A stretch of DNA of 64,000 bases from CAWAQA01 sp963784065. GTDB lineage: Bacteria; Acidobacteriota; Vicinamibacteria; Vicinamibacterales; UBA2999. This document shows, in pieces, positions 54,660 through 64,000 of this stretch. Position 1 is the first letter of the stretch. Each line of letters starts with the position of its first letter. Position numbers and translations under genes: made by a program. A model generated the notes under the pieces. That model did not search any database, was not told the DNA's origin, and saw only the letters and a list, made by a program, of their open reading frames with translations. The DNA lies in assembly GCA_963784065.1 (NCBI GenBank), contig CAWAQA010000009.1, positions 124,001 to 188,000 of the forward strand, in the 5' to 3' direction.

Positions 54660-55197
54660 ATGAACATGCGCGCATTCCTCCTGTCGCTGTGTATGGTGTC
54701 GCTGTGTGCCTCATCCAACGCACTCGCCGAATCGGTCGGCAGGCATTCGCTGGACAGCGCCAGCGGGTTGGAAGGTGGAGGGGGCGCGACCGATGCGCGC
54801 GGCCACCTACACAATCGCCGTCGTAGCGGGCGAGCAGGGTCCGGCCGAGTGCGTGGTGAACTATTTCGGCCCTGGGCAAGGCGGCACAGTGCAGGCCAAT
54901 GTCGACCGCTGGCGCGCGCAGGTGCTTGGCGCGGATGGCAAGCCGGCGGTCGCGAAAGTGACGATGCGCACGGTCCGCGGCGTAAAGGTCACGCTCGTGG
55001 ACTCGTCGGGAACCTACACCGGCATAGGCGGACCGATCGCCGCCGGGGCGAAGCCGGTGAGCGGATACCGGTTGTTGGGCGCGATCGCCGAGGGCCGCGG
55101 CGGGAACGTCTTCTTCAAGCTGACCGGTCCGTCGAAGACCCTCGCCGCGCAGCAGGCCGCGTTCGATCAGATGCTGGCGTCGATTCAGCCCGAATAG
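54660..55197 (+). CDS. Secreted hypothetical protein (frameshifted)
   Basis: About 178 residues. Signal peptide (MRAFLLSLCMVSLCASSNALA), then a small soluble domain (IRWTAPAGWKVEGARPMRAA, YTIAVVAGEQGPAECVVNYF, KVTLVDSSGTYTGIGGP, AFDQMLASIQPE) in a different frame, with the change near 54730. The pattern recalls proteins measuring or fitting small soluble domains (often annotated only as hypothetical) in Acidobacteriota. Function unknown. Confidence 0.6.
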
Positions 55198-55289
55198 CAG
55201 GCCGACGGTCGGACTGGCTCCGTGTTCTCCGTGGCCTCAGTCGTTACCGTGAGATCGCGCGCCGCCGGTCGACGTCTCTCCGCTGTGCA

Positions 55290-56584
55290 CTAGAACGTGG
55301 TGAAGCTGTGGCCGAACTGGCGAAGGCGGCGCCGTGAGACCTCCAGCCAGCGGCTGCGCTCCCCACCGAGAATCGCGTTGATCTCGGCCGCGCTCAAGCC
55401 CGAAGGCGATTTGAGTTCCTGCAGCAGCTCCGGATACGCGATCGCATAACTGTCACCCGCGTCAGGCGTGATCGCGCCCCACCAACGCAGCGCCTCCGGC
55501 GTGTTCTTCTGGTAGAAGAAGATCTCGCCCGCGAGGTACCGCGCATCCGCGGCGCGATACCCTGCCGGCGTCGACTCGACGATCGTGGAGAGCAACCGCA
55601 GGCGAAGCTCGTCGTAGCGCGCGCTGATCGCGGCGGCTGAATCGAGCTGCCGCTGCGCGAGCCATTGACGATACTGCCGCTGCACCGCGACGGCGAGCTC
55701 GTAGGCGTTGCGATCGGCGAGGCGCGTGCGTTCGAGATCGGCTGCCGGGTTCGCGTCGAGCAGGATGAGGAGGGCATCACGGCTCCCCTGCACGAGCTCG
55801 TCGAGCAGGAACAGCAGCTCCGTGGTCGCCCGGCTCGAGGGATGGCGGCGCGCAAAGCCGCGTACGAAGTCGATGAAGTCCGCGTGATCGGCTGCCAGGC
55901 CGAGCACTGTCCAGAAGCGCGGATCCGGCGTCCCGGACTGGTAGTACGGCTGCAGGATGTTCGCGTCCAGGTATCGCTGCAAGAGCTGCGGCAAGCGTCC
56001 CTGGTCCGGATCGTGCGCCGTGATCAGCGTTGCGAGCTCGGAGAAGCTGCGCCACCGCTCACGCCGCGACCAGGTGCGATCGATGACGCCCTGCATGGCG
56101 GCCTCGTCCAGCGAGAGCGGGGGTCGCACCGTCAACGGTTCGCGCGGCGGAAACGGGTTCGTCATGCGGCGCCGCGTCGAGCGCACCTGCTCGTCGAGTC
56201 CCTGCAGGAACAGCAGGTCGAGGGTCAGAAAGGGAAAGAGCGTGTTTCGCCGCTCGCGGATACGGGCCACGTCGAAGTCGAATCCGGCGACACGCAGCGG
56301 TTCGGCGGAATCGGCCACGGCCTCCTGTTCTCCTGAAAGGGGCTGGTCGTCGGACCGCACGCGCGCGTCGGGCGGCGGGACGAACGCGACGACGACGGAC
56401 GGACGCGCGGCGGCACGGGGAGAACCACACGATCGAAGGGGTTGACGGCGATCAGGATCAACACGGCGCCGTGCAACCCGAATGACGCAGCCAGGCCCCA
56501 CCCGCGACGTGCGCGAGTGTGTGAATCCAGCGCCGGCAGGATCGAGCCGCATGGCCGGTATTTATGAGCGAATTCGCCGCGCAT
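55290..56584 (-). CDS. Membrane-anchored hypothetical protein divergent from PadR (frameshifted)
   Basis: About 431 residues. N-terminal cytoplasmic part, one transmembrane helix (WGLAASFGLHGAVLILIAV), a Pro/Val-rich periplasmic stretch (LPVPPRVRPSVVVAFVPPP) recalling TonB-like linkers, then a large helical domain (LLFLLDELVQGSRDALLILL, AVQRQYRQWLAQRQLDSAAA, FFYQKNTPEALRWWGAI). I do not know the family. Frame change near 56405. The ATG at 56584 lies five bases from the dyad at 56589-56633, facing away from padR. Confidence 0.62.
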
Positions 56585-56588
56585 GTCA

Positions 56589-56633
56589 ATAGGCAGATAT
56601 ATGCGCTTGCGACGAGCGCACATATCTGCCTAT
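56589..56633. promoter_or_regulatory. 19-base inverted repeat, probable PadR operator, with a -10 box for padR
   Basis: ATAGGCAGATATATGCGCT (56589-56607) and AGCGCACATATCTGCCTAT (56615-56633) match at 18 of 19 positions around a 7-base centre. A TATAAT box (56631-56636) overlaps the right arm with TTGCGA 18 bases upstream, only 8 bases before the padR start, implying a nearly leaderless transcript. The dyad separates two divergent genes and would control both. Confidence 0.78.
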
Positions 56634-56644
56634 AATCCGCCGGC

Positions 56645-57016
56645 ATGCGACGGAAGCCCGGTGCCCTCGTGCCCCTCGAGATAGCCATCTGTCTCAGCGC
56701 GGCAGACCTGCGCCGCGACGGCGCCGATGAGTTCCACGGATACGAGATCGCCAAGCGACTCAGCGACGTCGCCGACCGCCGGCTGTTGACCGCGTACGGC
56801 ACGCTGTATCGCGCGCTTGGACGGCTGGAAAAAATGGGCTTGCTCGAGAGCCGGTGGGAAGACCCGGAGATTCCCGCCCGCGAGAACCGGCCGGGACGCC
56901 GCCTCTATGTGCTCACGGCCGCGGCCGAAGCCATCGTTGTCGCGGCGCGGGAGGCTCGCAACGCCGCCACGGCGAAAGCGCACCGGCGCCTGCGCCGGCG
57001 CGGGCTACCAGCATGA
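56645..57016 (+). CDS. PadR family transcriptional regulator
   Basis: 123 residues. Winged helix: LVPLEIAICLSAADLRRDG, FHGYEIAKRLSDVADRRLLT, YGTLYRALGRLEKMGLLESRW and RPGRRLYVLTAAAEAIV. The long beta-wing and the short C-terminal basic tail (AHRRLRRRGLPA) fit the short PadR subfamily. It probably represses its own operon through the dyad directly upstream. Its TGA overlaps the next start. Confidence 0.92.
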   Translation: MRRKPGALVPLEIAICLSAADLRRDGADEFHGYEIAKRLSDVADRRLLTAYGTLYRALGRLEKMGLLESRWEDPEIPARENRPGRRLYVLTAAAEAIVVAAREARNAATAKAHRRLRRRGLPA

Positions 57017-57488
57017 CATCGGCGCAGCGCCTCGCGACGGCGATCGTGCGCGGCTGGACGCGGACGTACACCTGGCGGCTGCCACCGTCGGTGCGCGACA
57101 CGCGACGGGCCGAGATCGATTCCGACCTCTGGGAGTTCGAGCACGATCCCGCCCACGCCCGAGGGCCGGCCGCACTACACATCCTCGCGCGCGTGGCGCT
57201 CGGGATGCCCGACGACGTGTCGTGGCGCGTCGCGAACGCACCGGCAGCGTCGCGGCCGGCGCGCATCATCGTGCTGGCGGCAGCAACGGCACTGATTCTT
57301 GCCGCGTTCTGGGTGTACAAGCGGGGCGGCCACAGCCGCTTCCCCTGCCGCCAGGACCGATGGCGTTCGTCGCAGCGCCGCCGCCACCCCCTGCGCCGCC
57401 TCCGCCGCCTCCCCGGCCGCAATCGGCACCCGGCCAGACACGCCCGGCCGGTGTCCAAACACTCCAGGAAAGGACACCGACACCATGA
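57013..57488 (+). CDS. Membrane protein following PadR (frameshifted)
   Basis: About 158 residues. N-terminal soluble part (AIVRGWTRTYTWRLPPSVRD, RRAEIDSDLWEFEHD), a transmembrane helix near residue 90 (RIIVLAAATALILAAFWVYK), and a Pro-rich C-terminus (AAPPPPPAPPPPPPRPQSAP) in another frame (change near 57325). Similar proteins follow PadR in Acidobacteriota operons. Function unknown; overlaps both neighbours in ATGA fashion. Confidence 0.68.
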
Positions 57489-58369
57489 GAGAGGATGTCC
57501 GAAGTCGGCCGAACGGGCGGCTGGGGTTTCTCCTGGGCATCGCCGGGCTCGTTGCGATCACCGCGGTTCCGGGGGCCCAGTCATTCGAGGTGGCCTCCGT
57601 CAAGGCGAACAAGTCTGGCGAGCAGTTCATCAGGTTCGGCATCCAGGCGGGCGGCCGCTTCACCGTGACCAACGCCCCGCTGCGCGAGCTCATTCGCGTC
57701 GCATACCAGATCCAGAATTTCCAGATTACCGGCGGGCCCGGCTGGATCACGTCCGATCGGTTCGACATCGTCGCCAAGGCGGAGCAGGAAGTGCCGCTCA
57801 CGCCCCCGGGTGGCCCCCCCGGGCCGATGCAGATGATGCTTCGTTCGCTCCTCGCCGAGCGGTTCAAGCTGGTGAGCCACATCGAGCGGCGAGAGCTGCC
57901 GACCTATGAGTTGGTGGTGGCGCGCGCCGACGGGAAGACGGGCGCCCAGCTTCTGCCATCAACCGTGGACTGCGACGCATTCAGGGCTGCGATGCGCCGC
58001 AGCGGCGGACCGCCACCCGCTCCGCCGGCCCCCGGTGAACGCCCGATGTGCGGCCTGCGGATCGGGCCTGGCACCCTGGCGGCAGGAGGCATGCCGCTCG
58101 GAGCGTTGGCGAACGCGCTCGCCCCGATGGTCAATCGCGTCGTCCTCGATCGCACGGGTGTCACAGGCAACTTCGACGTGGACCTCCAATGGACGCCTGA
58201 CCAGGCGCCGCAGCGGCCCGCTGGTTCACCGGACCTGCCGCCGATCGACCCGAATGGACCATCGATCTTCACTGCCCTGCAGGAGCAACTCGGCCTCAAG
58301 CTGGAGTCCACGCGCGGTCCCGTCGATGTCCTGGTGATCGACAGCGTCGAGCAGCCGACGCCGGACTAG
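57485..58369 (+). CDS. TIGR03435 (Soli_cterm) family protein
   Basis: 294 residues, frame intact. A signal peptide-like start (LLGIAGLVAITAVPGAQ) then the typical TIGR03435 pattern: FEVASVKANKSG, GGRFTVTNAPLRELIRVAYQ, GGPGWITSDRFDIVAKA, RSLLAERFKLVSHIERRELP, NRVVLDRTGVTGNFDVDLQW, FTALQEQLGLKLESTRGPVD. The family is greatly expanded in Acidobacteriota and has no known function. It is exported and in an operon with PadR and, 107 bases on, the TonB receptor. Confidence 0.92.
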   Translation: MREDVRSRPNGRLGFLLGIAGLVAITAVPGAQSFEVASVKANKSGEQFIRFGIQAGGRFTVTNAPLRELIRVAYQIQNFQITGGPGWITSDRFDIVAKAEQEVPLTPPGGPPGPMQMMLRSLLAERFKLVSHIERRELPTYELVVARADGKTGAQLLPSTVDCDAFRAAMRRSGGPPPAPPAPGERPMCGLRIGPGTLAAGGMPLGALANALAPMVNRVVLDRTGVTGNFDVDLQWTPDQAPQRPAGSPDLPPIDPNGPSIFTALQEQLGLKLESTRGPVDVLVIDSVEQPTPD

Positions 58370-58476
58370 GGCGTGGCTTTCATATCGCCGGACACCATGA
58401 GGCGATCGACTCCCACTTCTCAACCGGCTACTCGTTCCGGCCCTCGACCCGTTGGGGTTGGAGCACCCGTCAGGAC

Positions 58477-61463
58477 GTGGGAAGTTGGGAGCTGCTGGCG
58501 TGCTTTCTCGCGCTCTTCGTCGGGGCGGTGGCGCGTGACGCGCGCGCGGCCTCGGATCATTACGGAAGGATCACGCTCGCGGGTGTGCCGATCCCGGGGG
58601 CGACGGTTGTCGCTACACATGGAGACGCGCGGGTCGCGACCATCTCGGATCTCCAGGGCGTCTTCCGGCTGGCCGCGCTCGCCGACGGCGACTGGTCAGT
58701 CCGGGTCGAGATGCGCGGCTTCGCCGCGGCCAGCCGTGTCGTCACGATTACGGATGGCACCCCACCGTCCACGTGGGAGTTGACGCTGCTCCCGGTTGAG
58801 GAGATCACGGGCGGCGTCATGGTGCAGACGTTTCAGCGCGCCACGGTTCAGGCATCCGCCGACACGCGCCCTCCGGCAGGGGTATATCGGGCGCTTTCCC
58901 CGATGAAGAGGCACCTGATGGAGCGGGGGCCGAAGACGGACTGCTGATCAACGGCAGCGTCAACAACGCCGCAGCGTCACCCTTCGCGCAACCGCGCGCC
59001 TTCGGCAACAACCGCCCGGGTCAACGCTCCCTCTACAACGGCGGCCTCGGCCTCTTGATGGGCCACTCCGCGTGGGACGCGCGTCCCTTTTCCTTCGCCG
59101 GCGCCGAGGCGCCGAAACCTGCGTATCACGACGTCCACATGGTCGCCACTTTCGGCGGGCCGCTGCGGATTCCGCGGCTGCTCCGGAATGGTCCGACGAT
59201 GTTCATCGGGTATCAGCGCACGTCCGATCACAATGCGAGCACACAATCCGCCCTGGTGCCAACCGCGCTCGAGCGCGCGGGGCTGTTCTCGCACACCGTC
59301 GCTCGACCCGCTCACCGGTCTTCCATTCGCCGGCAACGTGGTGCCGCCCGATCGCATCACTTCCCAGGCCGCCGCGCTCCTGCGCTACTACCCTGCTCCA
59401 AACGTCGATGCGGCGGGCCGCTACAACTTTCAAACGCCCGTGCTGACCACCGTGCGACAGGATCACGTTCAGTCGCGTCTGACGCAGCCGCTCAACACGC
59501 GGAATCAGATCTCTGGCACCTTTGCCTATCAGCGCACGACGACCGATGCGACGACCATGTTCGGGTTCGAAGACGCCAGCGACGTGTCCGGCATGGACAC
59601 CGCGGTGAACTGGTCGCACCGGTTTTCCCAGTTCCTGTCGGCCCGGCTGCGGTACCAGTTCACGACGCTGACCAATCGCACGACACCGTACTTCGCCAAC
59701 CGCGCCAACGTCTCCGGCGAGGCGGGCATCGCCGGCAACAATCAGGATCCGATGAACTGGGGACCCCCGTCGCTGGTCTTTGCAAGCGGCCTCGCGGGGC
59801 TCGCCGACGCCCTGCCCGCGTTTACACGAACACGCACCAACGGATGGTCGCTGGAATCCCTGTCCAGCCGCGGCCGGCCACTACGTGACGACGGGCGGCG
59901 GTGTCCGCCGGCATCAGCATCGACGTCCTGTCGCAGCAGGATCCGCGGGGTAGCGTTCACCTTCACCGGACGTGCGACCGGATCCGACTTCGCCGACTTT
60001 CTCCTCGGCCTTCCGCAAACGAGCGCCATCGCGTTCGGCAACGCCGACAAGCATCTTCGCTCGTGGTCCTACGACGCCTACGTCAACGACGACTGGCGGT
60101 GTCGCCAGGCTTGACGATCAACTGCCGGCGTCCGCTGGGAGTACGAGACCCCGATCACGGAGCTGTTCGGACGGCTCGTGAACCTGGACATCGCGCCGGG
60201 CTTCTCCGCAATCGAAGCCGTGGTCGCGACCAGTCCTGTCGGCACGCTGACGGGACGCCGCTATCCTGATTCGCTCATCGCTCCCGACAAGAGCGGCGTC
60301 CAGCCGCGGATCGGCGTGGCGTGGCGGCCGGTGCCGGGCTCATCGCTGGTCGATTCGCGCCGGGTACGGCATCTATCGCAACACGTCGGTCTACCAGTCG
60401 ATCGCGATGCTGCTGGCGCAGCAGCCACCGCTCTCGAACGCCTTCAGCGTCGAGAGCACTCCGGAGCGACCCGCTCACGCTCGCGAACGGGTTCGCCGAG
60501 ACGGCCAGGCGGCACGCGCAACACATTCGCGGTCGATCCCGACTTCCGCGTCGGCTCTGCGCAGAACTGGCAGGCGTCGGTGCAGCGGGATCTGCCCGGC
60601 GTCGCTGACCGTCGTCGCCACGTATCTCGGGACCAGGGGGAGCCAGTTGATGCAGCAGACGCTGCCGAACACATATCCCGGCGGCGTCGCGAATCCATGC
60701 CCCGGATGTCCCGCGGGATTCGTTTACCTCACGTCCGGCGGCACATCGTCGCGGCACGCCGGTCAGATCCAGGTGCGGCGCCGATTGCGCAGCGGCCTCA
60801 CCGCCACTCTTCAGTACACGTTGTCGAAGGCGATCGATGACGCGGCGGCCTTCACGGGCGCGAACCTCGCCGGCGCCTCGATCGCGCAGGACTGGCTTGA
60901 ACCTCGACGCCGAACGCGGCCCGTCGGCATTCGACCAGCGCCACCTGGTGACCGCGCAGTTCCAATACACGACCGGCATGGGCGTGACAGGCGGGGCGCT
61001 GCTGACCGGCTGGAAAGGCAGACTGGTGAAGGGCTGGACCTTCTCCAGCCAGCTCACGAGCGGGAGCGGTATGCCGTTCACGCCCGTGTACCTCGCATCG
61101 GTCGGCGGCACGGGCGTGACGGGACGATCCGTGCCGACGTCACCGGAGCGACACCGCGGCGCGCCGTCAGGCTTCTACCTCAATCCCGCCGCATATGCGC
61201 CTCCTGCGCCTGGCCGCTGGGGCAACGCCGGGCGCAACTCTGTTACGGGCCCCGCTCAGACTCGAACTGAACGCCGGCATCTGCGCGGACGTTCCCGTGG
61301 GGCGGCCGAGCTCAATCTCGATTGGCGGATCGACGCGAGCAACGTCCTGAACCGCGTGACTTACGCCGGCGTGAACGCGCTGGTCGGAAGCCCGCAGTTC
61401 GGCTTGCCGACCCTGGCGAATCCGATGCGCAGGCTGCAAACCAGCCTTCGCCTGAGGTTCTGA
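58477..61463 (+). CDS. Oar-like TonB-dependent receptor with carboxypeptidase-regulatory domain (many frameshifts)
   Basis: About 990 residues when joined. Signal peptide (LLACFLALFVGAVARDARA), carboxypeptidase-regulatory domain (GRITLAGVPIPGATVVATHG), then plug and barrel strands (SRLTQPLNTRNQISGTFAYQ, YDAYVNDDWR, QNWQASVQRDLPG, YTLSKAIDDAAAF, GMPFTPVY) up to TSLRLRF with its terminal aromatic. Oar-like receptors import large molecules. Frame changes occur about every 200-400 bases (near 58918, 59300, 59880, 60110, 60360, 60600, 60900, 61260), so this gene cannot be read reliably as given. Its TGA overlaps the next start. Confidence 0.78.
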
Positions 61464-63536
61464 TGACGCGCCGGATCGTGTCCGCGCTGTTGCTGGCGGG
61501 GTCGTGCATTGGCGTCACGCCCGGCGGCCCCGTCCTGCGCGCGCAGGAGCCGCAGACCTTCCGCAGCACGACTCGACTCATCGTCCAGAGCGTCACCGTG
61601 AAGGACGCGAATGGCATCCGGTCGAAGGACTCACCGCCAAGGACTTCCAGATCACCGAAGACGGCGAGGCCCAGGAGATTGCGTTCGCTGAATTCCAGCG
61701 TCTCGCTCGACGCGCCCGGAGCCGTCTCGCCCCGCGGCCGTCGCGGCCGCTGCGCGCGCACCGACGGCAGACCGGCGATCTCATCGGCCGCGCCAGGCGA
61801 CATCCGGTATCAGGATCGGCGCCTGCTCGTGCTGTATTTCGATCTCTCGGCGATGCCGCCGCCGGATCAGATGCGTGCCTACACGAACGCGCTGAAGTTC
61901 ATCGATACCCAGATGGCGGCGGCCGACCTCGTCGCCGTCATGGCCTTCCAGGGGGGCGCGGTCGGCGTGAAACAGGATTTCACCGGCGATCGTCCGCGGT
62001 TGCGGGAGGTCATCCAGCGGATGATCTACGGCGAGGATCTGGACGGCGACGGTCTTCCAGACAGCCCGGAGATCGGGACGGCGTTCGGGCAGGGTGACGC
62101 CGAGTTCAACATCTTCAACACGGACCGGCAGTTGTCGGCGCTGCACACCGCCGTGACGATGCTCCAGCCGCTGCCGGAGCGGAAGGCGCTCGTCTATTTT
62201 GCGAGCGGTCTGCGGCTGAATGGGAGCGACAACCAGGCGCAGTTGCGCGCGACGGTCAACGCGGCCATCCGGGCGAACGTGGCGATCCATCCGATCGATG
62301 CGCGTGGCCTGGTCGCGCAGCCGCCGCTCGGGGACGCGGCCACCGCGTCACCAGGTGCGCTCGGCATGTTCACCGGTCGCCTGGCCGAAGCGGCGATCAC
62401 GAACCTGCAACGCTCCCAGGACACGCTGTACTCGCTCGCCGGGGATACCGGCGGCCGGGCGATGTTCGACTACAACGACCTCTCGCTCGGCATCGCTGAC
62501 GCCGCCCGGTCGCTGACCAGCTACTACATCGTCGGCTACTACAGCACGCACACGGCAGCGGACGGCCGCTTCCGGCGGGTGCGGATATCCCTCAACAGCG
62601 TCCAGGGCGCGTTGTCGTACCGGCAGGGCTACTTCGCCGACAAGATCTTCGCGCGATTCTCCACGGCGGAGAAGGAACGTCAGCTCGAGGAAGCGCTCGA
62701 CGCTCGAGAACCCGATCACCGAAATCGCGATCGCGATGGAGGTGAACTACTTCCAGTTGAATCGTGCCGAGTACTTCGTGCCGGTGGCGGTGAAGATTCC
62801 GGGCAGCGAACTGGCACTCGCGCGCCGCCGCGGTGCGTTGCGGACTGTCATCGACTTCATCGCCGAGGTGAAGACCGAGTCCGGCGTCACCATCCAGAAC
62901 GTCCGGGACAAGCTCGATATCCGGTTGTCGGACGCAACCGCGGCGCAACTGGCGACGCGGCCGATCCAGTACGAAACCGGATTTACGCTGCTGCCAGACA
63001 AGTACGTGATCAAGTTCCTCGCGCGCGACGCGGAGACCGGCAGGATGGGCACCTACCAGACGACGTTCACCGTGCCGAACCTGAACCGCGAGGAGACGCG
63101 AATCCCAATCAGTACCGTCGTGCTCGGAAGCCAGCGTGTCCCGTTGGGGACCGGGCTGTACACCGTCGATCAGCGCGCCGCCGATGCGGTCAGTCCGCTC
63201 GTCCACGACGGGCGCAAGCTCGTTCCCAGCGTGACCCGCGTCTTCAGCAGGAGCCGCGATCTCTATGTGTTTCTCCAGGCCTACCGGCGCGGCGTCACTG
63301 CCGCGGGTCCGCTCGTCGCGTTCGTGACGTTCTACCGCGGCAGTGTCAAGGCGTTCGAGACGCTCCCGATTGCCGTCGCGGCCGCAGCCGGCGACGGCAC
63401 GACCGCAGTGCCCTTCCGCTTCAGCGTGCCGCTGGAGGATGTGACCACTGGCGCCTACGAGTGCCAGGTCACGGTGCTCGACCCGTCAGGAAAAAAGGCG
63501 GCGTTCTGGAGAGCGCCGGTCGTCCTGGTCCCGTAG
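61463..63536 (+). CDS. VWFA-related protein (TIGR03436), exported (frameshifted)
   Basis: About 690 residues. Signal peptide (IVSALLLAGSCIGVTPGGP), a beta start (FRSTTRLIVQSVTVKDANG, LTAKDFQITEDGEAQEIAF), then a von Willebrand A domain (LLVLYFDLSAMPPPDQMRAY, AAADLVAVMAFQGGAVGVKQ, ERKALVYFASGLRLNGSDN) and a long C-terminal beta region (DKYVIKFLARDAETGRMG). MIDAS-type D-x-S appears as FDLSA. The family is expanded in Acidobacteriota; it may hold a protein at the outer surface. Frame changes near 61625, 61690 and 62705. Overlaps the TonB receptor stop by three bases. Confidence 0.88.
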
Positions 63537-63553
63537 GCGTCGCAACGTGTCCT

Positions 63554-63660
63554 ACACGGCCGGCCGAGCCGGCCCCTCGTACTCGAACCAGGCTACACGA
63601 GCCGGCTGAAGCCGGCCCCTACGTACTGGAACTCGTGGGGGCCGGCTTCAGCCGGCCTAT
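63554..63660. repeat. Cluster of REP hairpins after the VWA gene
   Basis: A short GGCCGGCCGAGCCGGCCCC, then a reversed copy (63599-63627, GAGCCGGCTGAAGCCGGCCC with CTACG tag) and a forward one (63636-63658, GTGG then GGGCCGGCTTCAGCCGGCC). The last supplies the end of the next gene's coding sequence on the minus strand. Confidence 0.75.
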
Positions 63661-64000
63661 GCTCGCTGCCAGCTGTCCGCCGCTGGCTGTCAGTTCCAAA
63701 GGCCGCGTGAGGTCGAGGCCTGGCAGCGTCCGTTCCAGTACGGCATCGAGCTGTTTGGCGACGGCGGGCGCAATAGTGGCGCCCGGATGCCGGGCGCGCG
63801 CGGAGGCAAGCAGTCCCCGGCGTCTCAGGAGCTCCTTGCGGATCGCCACACCGGGCTGCTGCTCGAAGACAATCAGCGCCGCGAAACGCGCATAGATCTC
63901 GTGCACACCGGCCCAGTCGCCGGCGCGCGCGGCGGCGACCATCGCCATGCAGCACTTCAGGAAACGCAAAGCCCGTGTTGAAGCCGTCGGAGCCCGCCTC
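63619..64000 (-). CDS. Dihydrodipicolinate synthase-like aldolase, C-terminal fragment
   Basis: The gene enters from beyond the window end. The visible about 125 residues match the C-terminal helices of the DapA/N-acetylneuraminate lyase family: GSDGFNTGFAFPEV, then MAMVAAARAGDWAGVHEIYA, GVAIRKELLRRRGLLASARA. A frame change near 63955 joins the two parts. The last dozen residues (IGRLKPAPTSSST) come from the REP copy at 63636-63658, so the natural stop has been replaced. Function beyond the family cannot be told. Confidence 0.6.
   Translation of the reverse strand, partial: RRAPTASTRALRFLKCCMAMVAAARAGDWAGVHEIYARFAALIVFEQQPGVAIRKELLRRRGLLASARARHPGATIAPAVAKQLDAVLERTLPGLDLTRPLELTASGGQLAASIGRLKPAPTSSST

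Overview
The window is a GC-rich bacterial chromosome segment. It most resembles Acidobacteriota, probably a Vicinamibacteria-type lineage. This rests on family content: a TIGR03435 (Soli_cterm) protein, a VWFA-related protein of the kind first described in Acidobacteria, Oar-like TonB receptors with carboxypeptidase-regulatory plugs, PadR-led operons, and dispersed GTRG-tagged REP hairpins. No rRNA is present; one tRNA-Phe(GAA) is. Roughly two dozen otherwise normal genes are interrupted by +1/-1 shifts. Nearly all can be repaired by one base, so I read them as probable assembly indels and annotate each as one gene.

Region by region. 1-1730 (+): aroA (3' end), aroK and a metallophosphoesterase. 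10037-1772 (-): maf followed by a complete System I cytochrome c maturation operon: ccmE (Cys-type), a ccmF-ccmH fusion, a zinc-ribbon CcmI-like protein, a periplasmic-domain membrane protein, ccmA, ccmB, ccmC, ccmD-like, and a 53-aa membrane protein not seen in model operons. 10-12 kb: dciA (+), then an ECF sigma operon (-). 12.2-17.6 kb (+): thiolase, then a sigma/FecR/STN-TonB-receptor signalling unit. 17.7-19.2 kb (-): FAD oxidoreductase with a C-terminal Rieske domain. 19.4-20.5 kb (+): recA. 21.2-24.3 kb (-): large secreted beta-helix protein. 24.6-32.3 kb: SUI1 factor, MBL-fold lipoprotein, D-aminoacylase, methyltransferase, tRNA-Phe, PpiC lipoprotein, S4 protein and a WYL regulator. 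32.4-35.1 kb (+): UPF0182 membrane protein. 35.3-39.2 kb (-): glycogen debranching enzyme and treZ. 39.3-46.6 kb: truA, DinB-like protein, serine hydrolase, a BlaR1/BlaI pair with a clear dyad operator, an antiporter, and a REP-associated tyrosine transposase (RAYT) embedded in REP arrays. 52.1-46.8 kb (-): MmgE/PrpD, acyl-CoA dehydrogenase, CitE lyase, CaiB CoA-transferase and MaoC hydratase, which match the itaconate (citramalyl-CoA) degradation gene set. 52.2-55.2 kb: a lone receiver, an FrnE-like DsbA protein, the TIGR02587/TIGR02588 pair and a secreted protein. 55.3-63.5 kb: a divergent unit around a 19-bp dyad, with one membrane protein on the left and PadR, membrane protein, TIGR03435, TonB receptor and VWA protein on the right. 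63.6 kb to the end (-): a DapA-like fragment.

The most notable structures are the REP families (hairpins with a 5' GTGG or GTAG tag) and the RAYT that sits between oppositely oriented copies. Next come the atypical ccm operon, the PadR-TonB-VWA unit with its dyad, and the itaconate-type catabolic operon. Function calls come from motifs and family knowledge; no database search was possible.
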